NCBI RefSeq assembly: GCF_003233845.1
Contig: NZ_QKRB01000061.1
Span: 1-54,182, forward strand
Length of the DNA: 54,182 nucleotides
Origin: Paenibacillus sambharensis
GTDB lineage: Bacteria; Bacillota; Bacilli; Paenibacillales; Paenibacillaceae
Reading direction: 5' to 3'
The notes beneath the pieces were generated by a model, which was not told the origin of the DNA, made no database searches, and saw only the letters and a program-made list of their open reading frames with translations. Position numbers and translations under genes: made by a program. Position 1 is the first letter of the stretch. Each line of letters begins with the position of its first letter. Positions 9,201 to 17,200 of the stretch are shown here, piece after piece.

Positions 9201-11203
9201 AGCTCGGCATAATCGGTGCTGCAGACCAGCCGCACAATATTGCGGTGGGTGATCATGACCCCCTTCGGCTCGCCCGTCGTGCCGGATGTGTACATCATAT
9301 AGGCGAGCTGCTCCGCGCCTGCCGGCGGGAAAACCGTCCCAGCCGCCATGCCCTCGGAACCTGAAGCCCAGGCAGTTTCCCGCAGTGACAGCAGCTCCCC
9401 TTCAAAGGGGAAATCTTCACTGACTGCAGCAAATGCGGTACGGACATTCATGGCATCCGCTGATACAGCTGCAGCCTCCCCCGTATCCACAGCGTTCAGC
9501 ATCAGGCGAATCCCGCTGTCCCGGAGCATATAGGCAATCCTCTTGGCGGGATAGTTCGGGTCAATCGGCACATAGGCGCAGCCTGCCTTCAAGATACCCA
9601 GCATGCCGATCACCGCAGCTGCCGACCGGTCTGCCAGCAGCCCTACCGGCTGCTCCGCTGTCACTCCCCGCTCCAGCAGCGCAGCCGCTGCCCGGCTGCT
9701 CGCTTCGTCAAGCTGCCGGTAGGTCATCCGGCCGTCTGCCCAGCGTATGGCCTCATCATCAGGTCTGGCCGCTGCCTGTGCGGCAAACAGCTCAGGAATA
9801 CTGCGGTCCGCCGGATAATCCCGCTTTGTAGCATTGAACCGAAGCAGAATTTCCTCCTGTTCTGCCTCCGTTGTTACCGGTATCTGCGATACCCTCATAC
9901 CGGGCTCGGCGACAACAGCCTCCGCTGCCTGACGAAAATGTCCGCCAACCCGCTCCATGAAGGCGCGCTCGTACACCTGCGGATTAAAGCTCAGCTTGAC
10001 GAACAGGGAAGCCCCTGGGCCAATCGCTACGGTAAGGTCATAGCCCGACTGCTCGAATACATCCACATCCTCAATGACAAAGCCGGTATCCGACCCTTCA
10101 TTCGACTCTTCAATCTGCTGTGCGATCGGATAATTCTCGAAGGCCACGATATGATTAAGGAGCCTGTGCTTCAGCTGGCTCTCAGCCTGAATATCATACA
10201 GCGGATAATAGTGATGGCCTTCCGCAGCCGCAGATGCGGCCTGCACCTCCTGCAGCACGTCAGCGAACGGCCTTCCGCCGCCCTGAATGCGCACCGGCAT
10301 GGTGTTAATGAACAGGCCCACCATCTGTTCTATGCCGGCAATGTCGGCCGGCCTGCCCGAGACAACCGAGCCAAAGACGACGTCATCCGTCCGGTTGTAA
10401 TACTGAAGCAGCACGCCCCACAGCGTTTGGACCACCGTGTTCAGCGTGACGCGCTGAGCAGCCGCCAGCTCCCGCAGGCTGCTTGTCAGTTCCTCCGGCA
10501 GCCGGAACGAAACCTCCTCCTGTGCTGCAGGTCCTGCTGTTCGAGCCTGCTCCGTCCTTGCAGGCAGCCCGGCAGGCTGCTCATATCCGCTCAGATAGCC
10601 GCGCCAGTACTGCTTCGACTGCTCCCGGTCCTGCTTGTCCAGCCATTCCACAAACCGTCTATACGGTACAGGCTTGTCAAGCTCCGCTGAAAGGCCCGCG
10701 GCACAAGCTTCATACAGCTGCATCAGCTCCTTCATAATGATGCCGATGCACCAGCCGTCCATCAGAATATGATGATGGCTCCAGATCAGCACGGAACGCC
10801 GGTCATCCAGCTTCAGCACCGATATGCGGATCAGCAGGTCGCGCGCGAGATCGAAGCCCCGCTCCTTGTCTCTCTGCTTGAATTCCTCCAGCTTCCACTG
10901 CTTCATCTCTTCCCCGTAGCCGGACAAGTCCTCCGTCTGCACACGCAGCTGCCTGTTCTTCAACACGACCTGCTGCGGCGTCTTCGTCTTTCCGTGTATG
11001 AAGTTGGTCCGCAAGCTATCATGCCGCTCAATCAGCCCGTTAAAGCTTCGTTCCAGCCATTCAATATTCAGAGTACCGGACAGGTGAAAAGCCGTCTGTT
11101 CAAAATAAGCCTGCGATTCCCCGTCAAGCAGCGCGTGAAACAGCATTCCCTCCTGCAGCGGCGTACACGGATAAATATGTTGAACCTCCAGCTTTGCGGA
11201 CAT
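3254..11203 (-). CDS. NRPS6: dimodular NRPS C-A(Val)-T-C-A(Thr)-T-E
   Basis: A 2,649-aa cytosolic assembly-line enzyme adding two residues. Module 1: C domain with HHHILMDGWC near 143 (D-accepting, pairing with the E domain ending NRPS5); A domain with FDASTFE at 682, pocket D-A-F-W-L-G-G-T-F, close to the GrsB valine pocket DAFWIGGTF; A10 Lys 987; T with GGHSL, Ser 1043. Module 2: C domain with HHIITDG at 1223 (L-accepting); A domain with FDFSVWE at 1763, pocket D-F-W-N-I-G-M-V-H, the standard threonine pocket; A10 at 2069 reads NGKVNR instead of NGKVDR, with the Lys kept; T with GGDSI, Ser 2125; E domain with HHLVVDGVSWRI at 2307 and EGHGRE, so the Thr should be epimerised. The C-terminal acidic tail (EDIEDIISSL-type) resembles a COM donor. 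An upstream in-frame GTG (11215) exists, but the Shine-Dalgarno site AGAGGTGG lies 8 nt before the ATG at 11203, and that start aligns with NRPS2, NRPS4 and NRPS7. Confidence 0.97.
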   Translation of the reverse strand: MSAKLEVQHIYPCTPLQEGMLFHALLDGESQAYFEQTAFHLSGTLNIEWLERSFNGLIERHDSLRTNFIHGKTKTPQQVVLKNRQLRVQTEDLSGYGEEMKQWKLEEFKQRDKERGFDLARDLLIRISVLKLDDRRSVLIWSHHHILMDGWCIGIIMKELMQLYEACAAGLSAELDKPVPYRRFVEWLDKQDREQSKQYWRGYLSGYEQPAGLPARTEQARTAGPAAQEEVSFRLPEELTSSLRELAAAQRVTLNTVVQTLWGVLLQYYNRTDDVVFGSVVSGRPADIAGIEQMVGLFINTMPVRIQGGGRPFADVLQEVQAASAAAEGHHYYPLYDIQAESQLKHRLLNHIVAFENYPIAQQIEESNEGSDTGFVIEDVDVFEQSGYDLTVAIGPGASLFVKLSFNPQVYERAFMERVGGHFRQAAEAVVAEPGMRVSQIPVTTEAEQEEILLRFNATKRDYPADRSIPELFAAQAAARPDDEAIRWADGRMTYRQLDEASSRAAAALLERGVTAEQPVGLLADRSAAAVIGMLGILKAGCAYVPIDPNYPAKRIAYMLRDSGIRLMLNAVDTGEAAAVSADAMNVRTAFAAVSEDFPFEGELLSLRETAWASGSEGMAAGTVFPPAGAEQLAYMMYTSGTTGEPKGVMITHRNIVRLVCSTDYAELRAGDRLLQTGAAVFDASTFEVWGALLNGMTLCLADEDTLLIAEKLEAAIREHDVTTMWLTSPLFNQLSQEKPDMFRSMKQLLVGGDALSPVHINRVRRQCPGLIIINGYGPTENTTFSVCGRVDRDYKLNIPIGRPIANSTAYIVDTAGQLVPVGVPGELCVGGDGVGRGYLNREDLTNSRFTADPFLPGGMMYRTGDLARWLPDGRIEYLGRIDLQVKIRGFRIEPGEIEVRMLEHAAVKEAVVIVREAAALQAGQDERDALDGQNAAGSKYLCAYYAGQEELTAAQWREWLGDRLPDYMIPGAFVKLDQLPLTANGKVDKSALPDPPAPSESGIAGEAPAGETEEQLAAIWQEVLGVTRVGREDSFFDLGGHSLKATRLIQLVQKQMGVRLPLKQVFAAPTLSRMAGLLVQGDTEQLQPIPQAQTRDYYPVSSAQKRMLMLQQLESAQAAYNVPGVYELKGPLMTERLEQAFRRLIAHHEALRTSFPLVEGMPVQQVHAEVPFTLSVHPAEEHEIGERIGTFIRPFDLTSAPLMRAELLAIADNRHVLLLDLHHIITDGMSMGLLLDQLIACYDGSELAPARLHYKDYAVWEQEWLQSEAMQKAERFWLEHFSGQLPVLELPCDQPRPAQYSFEGDRLTFKLDQALSARLQRLSADKGATLFMTLLSAYQVLLARLSGQEDIIVGSPIAGRSHPDLEQVIGMFVNTLAFRLYPQAGKTFTGFLEEAREHVMQAFEHQQLPLEHVLGKLELKRDVSRNALFDTMFVLQNMSPGEDKPGALSVEPYAFEHPVAKFDLTLSAVEDRQDGSIGFSLEYSTRLFRRETAERLAGYYTRILEQITADPDIRLQDIAMLSAGEEHNLLYGWNRTAAEYPRDKTLHGLFEKQAAVWADRTALVHEGQRLTYRELNSRANALAHRLRAEGVGRETVVAVMMERSAGMVTALLAVLKAGGAYLPIDPAYPQERVAFMLEDSGTGWLLTDGSGEVPEAFRGKVVRLDSKQAAASGKPGMADADAVSMQVWQQAGSADAEGLYAGPEPINEPSDLAYIIYTSGTTGKPKGAMLEHRNVVRLLHNERNLFEFGERDVWTMFHSYCFDFSVWEMYGALLYGGTLVVVPRETAVNPQAFLQLLAEERVTVLNQTPTAFYQLLQEEARHERRLKLRYVIFGGEALKPLLLKPFHARYPDTQLVNMYGITETTVHVTYKAVTEAEIEANSDSIGMPIPTLTAYVLDGQLKPVPIGVTGELYVGGEGVCRGYLNRPELTAERFIESPFVPGERLYKSGDLAKRLPDGELAYMGRIDHQVKIRGHRIELAEVEAALLRHEAVQETVVLARDDGDGQAYLCAYYTASAGEPASESAASGALQAAGASELRSYMKSVVPDYMVPSYFVQLEAIPLTSNGKVNRSALPEPQPHTQADTAYVPPRNPVEEALAVIWQDVLGAARVGIDDDFFELGGDSIKAIQVSARLHTYGYSMEMKDLFRCPTISGLSEWVTVQVKQIDQGIVEGEVPLAPVQRWFFEQEFTDAHHYNQSVMLHNPDGFDEEAIRSVFRQLVLHHDALRMVYRQDAAGICGMKQVNRGGEEPLYELHVYDLRDRINPEDEFEELAGRLQASLNLQEGPLLKLGWFKTADGDHLLMALHHLVVDGVSWRILLEDLQQGFGQAARGEEIVFQPKTHSYKDYAEQLLLYAGSRKALKEREYWLQVEQAEITPLVDGDEAKARGRRKEAETAFMELSESETDMLLKRVHRAYNTEINDVLLTALGLAFRQWKSMERIKINLEGHGREQILQGMDINRTVGWFTTMYPVVIDTQAPASLSGDEQLSYMIKRVKDDLRRIPNKGIGYGILAYLSEAGVLPAGRERVLPEISFNYLGQFDQDVQGRGLSVSPLSMGHSLSPDMERTFALDINGMVSGGRLALSFNYHPAEFTESAIRQLMDLYREQLLRVMEHCASRDGSERTASDFTDKDMSLEELGDIEDIISSL

Positions 11204-11211
11204 GCCAGCTA

Positions 11212-11219
11212 CCACCTCT
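11212..11219 (-). promoter_or_regulatory. Ribosome binding site choosing the ATG of NRPS6
   Basis: AGAGGTGG lies 8 nt before the ATG at 11203 and contains the alternative in-frame GTG at 11215, which therefore has no room for its own site. Confidence 0.75.
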
Positions 11220-11221
11220 GC

Positions 11222-14200
11222 CTATAAATTGTTGAAAAAGTCCTCGATATCTTCCACTTCTTCCAGCGACAGCTCTTTGTTGCCGAGATCGCTTGGCGTC
11301 AGCTCTGTTTCCTTGCGGCCTGCACAGTGTTCGATTATCGCCTGCAGGCTGTTATGGAAGGAGCGGACCAGCTGCTCCATCTGCTCTTCGGTGTATTCAT
11401 GACGGTTGTAGCTGATGGCCGCAGCCAGCCGCCCGCCAGTGATCATCGCCGTCACATCCAGTACAGCCGGGCGGCGGAAATCCGGACTGACCGTCGGCCC
11501 CATGGAATACGGGGAGGTCTGGATGCCCGCATCCTCGCGGGCTGCGTCAAACTGTCCCAAGTAATTGAAGTTAATCTCCGGAAGAAGCGTCCACTTCAGC
11601 GTCTCCGTCTCTTCGCACGGTGCCAGATACTTCAGGATGCCGTAGCCCATACCCTTGCCGGGAATCTGCCGCAGCTTCTCCTTCACCCGCTTGATCCGGT
11701 AAGCCAGCCGTTCTTCATCGTTGCCGGAGCCGGCTCCTGCTTCCATATCGAGCACAACCGGATAGGCCGAAGTAAACCAGCCCACCGTCCTGCCAAGCGG
11801 CAGCGGCTGCCGGAGCTGCTCTCTGCCATGACCCTCCAGCTGCAGCAGGATGCGGCTGTCTCCGGTCCATTCCTGAAGCGCCATTCCCAGCGCGGCCAGC
11901 AGCAGATCATTCATCTCCGTGTTGTAGGCATGATGAACCTGGTTCAGGAGACGAGAGGTCTGCTCCGCATCCAGCGTCATGACCGCCTCCTCGCTGTCCG
12001 CAACACGGTTCGTTTCGGACCGCTTTCGGTGTGGAAGCGGGTTGATATCCGCCGTCTCCAGTGCCGTCCAGTAAGCCTTCTCCCTCTGCAGCTCACGGGC
12101 TGTGGCATAGTCCTGCAGCTCCTCGGACCAGGCTTTAAAGGATTCGGTCTTGGCTGGAAGCCGGATCTCCTGCCCTTCTAGCGCCTGCTGATAGGCATCC
12201 ACCATATCCTCCAGCAGAATGCGCCAGGATACCCCGTCCACCACCAGATGGTGCACGATGATAAGCAGATGATCGCCTTCACTGGTCCGGAAGAGAGCAG
12301 CCTTGAAGAGCGGCCCTTCCTGAGGGTTCATGCTTGCTTGGAGCATCGCGGCCTGCTGTTCGATATGAGCGCCTGCATTTTCCAGCTTCGTCATGTCATG
12401 AACCTCTAGCAGGTACGCACCCGGCTCATCAGCCCCTCGTATCCAGCCGACTGCCTGATCGCCCTTCTTGCGGAAAACAGCGCGCAGCGCATCATGATGC
12501 CTGGCGATCTCCGCCATCACACGGTCAAGTGCCGCTTCATCAAAGCCATCCGGCTTCAGCAGCATGACCGATTGGTTAAAATGATGGAGCTGATCCGCAT
12601 GCTCCTCGAACAGCCATTTCTGAATCGGCGTCAATAAAAATTCGCCTTCAACCGGACCCTGGTCGACCGTTCGCTCGGTTGCCCGAATACAGCAGGCTGC
12701 GTCACGGACAGTAGGATTTTGGAACAGGTCGCGGATACTCAGTTCAAAACCCTGCGCCTGTAGGCGGGCTGTCAGCTGAATGGCCTTGATGGAATCACCG
12801 CCGAGCTCGAAGAAGTGCGATTCCCTTCCGACCCGGCATCCGAGCACCTCCTGCCAAACCTTCGCAAGTCTGCACTCCATCTCAGTTTGCGGTTCAATCA
12901 GGTCACCGTCAGCCGCCTCCTGCATGATGGTTTCCGGTGCCGGAAGGGCTTTGCGGTCGATCTTGTCATTAGGCGTCAGAGGCATCTGCTCTAGCTCAAC
13001 CATATAAGCCGGTATCATGTAATCCGGCAGGCTGCCGGCCAAGTACTGTCTGATTTCACCGGTCGTCACATCGGCGGCGGCTACATAGTACGCGCACAGG
13101 AATGAGTTTCCGTGCCCGTCTGCCCGGTCTACCACCACAGCTTCCGCAAGCTGCGGCATCCTGCTGAGGCATGCCTCAACTTCGCCCGGCTCTATGCGGT
13201 AACCGCGGATTTTGACCTGATGGTCGATCCGTCCGATATAGGCCAGGCTGCCATCTGGCAGCCAGCGGGCCAGATCACCCGTCCGGTATAGTCTGCGCGA
13301 GCCCTGAAGCTCGGACTGGATAAATTTCTCGTCCGTCAGCTCCTGGCGGTTCAGATAGCCCCGAACCAGTGATTCTCCAGCTGCGCACAGCTCACCCGGC
13401 ATCCCGGCTGGCTGCAGCTGTCCCTGGTCATCGAGGATGTAGACCTCTGTATTGGCAATCGGCCGGCCGATTGGAACGGTGTAGAGCGGCGAACCGGACT
13501 GCTCATAAGGCCAGACGGTCGTGCAGACCGTCGTCTCGGTCGGACCGTATGCATTGTAAAAGCTGACGCGTGCACTCCACTGTTCCGCCAGCTTGGGCGA
13601 AATCGAGGAACCCGCGGAGAAGAGCTTCTTGAGAGTCTTGATGCCTTCCGGATCAAGCTGCTGCAGATACGTTGGGGGAAGTGTTGCCACTGTGATCCGC
13701 TCGTCATTTAGATAAGCGACAAATTGTGAGGGATTCATGATGAGGTCTTTCGTTGGAATAATCAGACTGGCTCCAGTCAGCAGGGCCATCGTCATTTCCC
13801 AGATGGAAGCGTCGAATGAGCTGCTGGCGAACTGGATAACCCGGTCCTCCGGTGTAATGCCAAGCTGCTGAGTAAAGAATGCCATCAGATTGGCCAGTCC
13901 CCGGTGCTCCGCCATAACGCCCTTGGGTCTTCCGGTGGAGCCGGATGTATAGATGATATAAGCCAGATCGTCTGCCTGCGGCCAGTCATGGTTTGGATCC
14001 TCATCCACGCTGGCTTCCCCTGCGCTGGGCCCATCACCGCATGCTCCCTCGTCCACGGTGGCCCCTGATGCCAGGACAGTAGGGTCACTATCCAGCAGCA
14101 TGATGTGGATCCCGTCTTCTCCCTGCAGGGCTTCCGTGTGTTCTGGCACACGGGCCACTACAAGCTTCGCTCCACTGTCCCGCAGCATGTGCTCCACACG

Positions 14201-17200
14201 GTCCTGCGGGTACTCGGGGTCGATCGGAACGAAAGCCGCACCAGCCATCATCACTGACAGCGCACCAATCACCGCCTCGGCGGAGTGTGAGCTCATCAGA
14301 CCGACAATGTCTCCGCGTCCGATGCCCTTATTCTTCAGCTCAGCAGCCGTGCGGGCCGCCTGTTGATAGAGCTGCCAGTAGGACCACTCCCTGCCGCCCC
14401 CGCGCAGCGCGGTGCGGTCAGGCCCTGCTTCAACCTGCTCCAGGAACAGCTTCGGGAAGGAGGCGCCGGAAGGGTATGGGATCCGGGTCGCATTGTACGT
14501 GTACAGCAGCTGCTCCCGCTCCTGTACAGGCAGAATGTCCTGCTTGCGGATCGGCATGTCCGGCTTGTCCGCCATCGCCCGCAGAGCTTGGGTAAAGTAG
14601 CCTGCCAGCCGTTTCACCTGTCCGCCCGAGAACCGGGAGGGATCATAGATGATGTGGGCGGCAAACTGCTGGAATGTATTCAGAATGGAGAAGTCGAACA
14701 GCGTGTTCGTCTTTTCCTGCCCCTGCACAGCCAGCGTCTCATCCATTCGGCTGAAATGCTCCATCTGCTCATAGACGTGGAAATCAACGTAGTTGAACAC
14801 CGTGTCGAACAGCGGATTGTCGTCTTGGGACGGCTCCCCGGCCGCCTTCAGGATTTCGTACAATGGCAGCCGCCCGTACTGCTTAAGCTCAATGAGCTTG
14901 TCGTGGATGCCTCGGACATATTCGTTCCATGTCACTCCGCGCTCCATGCGGATACGAACCGGTACCGTGTTCAGGAAGCAGCCCAGCAGGCGGTCCGAGT
15001 CATCGCATACCGGACGGTTGTTTTCGATCAGGCCGACAACGAAGTCGCTGTCATAAGACAGCATGCTCATCATGCTGGCATAGGCTGCAAAGCAGTAGGT
15101 TCTTAAGCTGATGCCTTCCTGTCTTCCGGCGGCTGTAAGTTTATGCAGCAGTCCGACATCCAGCGCCAGTGTGTATGTACCCTGCTCTTCACCAGGCTGC
15201 AGCTCCGCATCCCCGTATTCCTCCGTCAAGTGCGGCAGGTTAAGACGCTTGTAGCCGTCAAGCTCCTGCTCCCAGAAGGCGTGAACAGACGGGTCAGTCT
15301 TAAGCGCCAGCTGCTCGGCCACATAGGCCCGGTAATCACTGCGCAGCGGCTCCGGCCGGAAGGCTGGCTCCTCCTTCAGACGGAAATAAGTGTTCGACAG
15401 CTCCGTCATGAACGAGGCATTGCTCCACCCGTCGAGAATGGCGTGATGAAAAATCCAGCACATGCAGAACTGATCAGCCGCAATGCGGAACAGCTTGATC
15501 CGCCAGAGCGGTGCTTCATGCACCTGGAACGGCCGGGCAAGATCATCCTTAAGCACCTGGCTTACGTGCTCCTCCTGTTCCCCGCGCCCCATAGCGATGA
15601 TGTCCGTATACGCGATATCAGGCTGCACCTCGCGTCTTATCATCTGCATCGGTCTGTCAAAATCACTTAGGTTGAAGCTTGCCCGGAAAATGCTGTGCTT
15701 GTCCGTCATCAGCCGAACCGCCTGCACGAAGGTGTCCAGCTCAAAGCTGTCATCGGCAAAATGGTAGATGAATTGATCATGATAGACGCCTTCACCAGCG
15801 TGAATCATCGCGTAATAAACCATTCCCCGCTCAATATCACTCATGGGATAAATATCCTCGGCATCAATCGGCAGCAGAGCGCGCAGCTTGGGATCACCCA
15901 TGATCCGTTCCTTAAGCTCGCCCAGCTCCTGCCATGCCCTCACCCCTGCTTCCCTTGCCATCTCTGCAGCCTGTTCCGTTCCTGTACCCTTTACTCCTTG
16001 TTCAGTCCCTGCTTCGCTTGCTTCCTCTACTGCCTGTTCCGCTCCTGCTTTCTCTGCCGCACGCTCCTGAATGATCTGGCCAAGCTCGGCAGCTGATTGA
16101 TGCAGGTACAGGTCCTTGATCTGCAGCTGCACACCGAACTCACGGTTAATCCGGTTAATCAGCGTGATTGCAGAGATGGAATCTCCCCCGAGATGGAAGA
16201 AGCTGCTTGTCACGCCCGCCTTCTTGACTCCAGCCGCCTCGGCCCACAGAGCGGACAGCTGCCGTTCCAGCTCCGTGCGCGGCTCGACCAGCTCGTCCGC
16301 CGTCTCGACGCCCAGCGGGTCAGGCAGTGCTTTGCGGTCAACCTTGCCGTTAGGCGTCATCGGAATCTCGCTGATCTGAATCAGGTGAGCCGGTATCATA
16401 TACGACGGCAGCAGTCCTGCCAGATAGTCCCGCAGCTCAGGAGAAGATAACCTGCCTTCCGCCGTGTAATAAGCGCAGATATCGGACTGGCCCCGGTCAG
16501 AGCGGGTTAGCACAACCGTCTTGTTCACAGCAGGGTGCTGCAGCAGCCGGTTTTCAATCTCGCCGAGCTCAATGCGGTAGCCGCGGATTTTGACCTGATG
16601 ATCAAGACGACCCAAATATTCAAGCTCGCCGCTTGGCAGCATTCGTGCCAAATCACCGGAACGGTACAGCCGTTCACCCGGCAGGTGCGGATTGTCTACG
16701 AACCGCTCTGAAGTGAGCTCTGGCCTGTTCAAGTACCCTCTGGCAACGCCCAGTCCCCCTACGCACAGCTCGCCGGCAATACCCGCAGGCAGCAGGTTGA
16801 GACTGCTGTCCATAATATAAGCGGTTAGCGTGGGAATCGGTCGGCCGATATTGCTGCGGGCAGAGTTCAGCTCGGCAGCCGTCAGCTCCTTGAATGTGAC
16901 ATGGACGGTCGTCTCCGTAATGCCGTACATGTTGACCAGCCGGGTATCCGGATAGATGTCCTGCCAAGGCTGCAGCAGCTGAGGGTTCAATGCTTCCCCG
17001 CCGAATACCACATACCGCAGCTTCAGCGCCGGTCTGTCACCAGTTTGGGCGCCAGCCACCGCGTCCACCAGCCTGTAAAAGGCGGACGGAGTCTGGTTCA
17101 GCACAGTCACGCCTTCGCGTTCAAGTAGCTTCAGGAAGGCGGACGGATCCTGTGCCTCTTCCTTGTCCACAATCAGAAGCTGTCCCCCGTAGAGCAGCGC

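Noticed and set aside
11204-11215. GTG at 11215 as the start of NRPS6
   Set aside because: It falls inside the AGAGGTGG ribosome site that serves the ATG at 11203.
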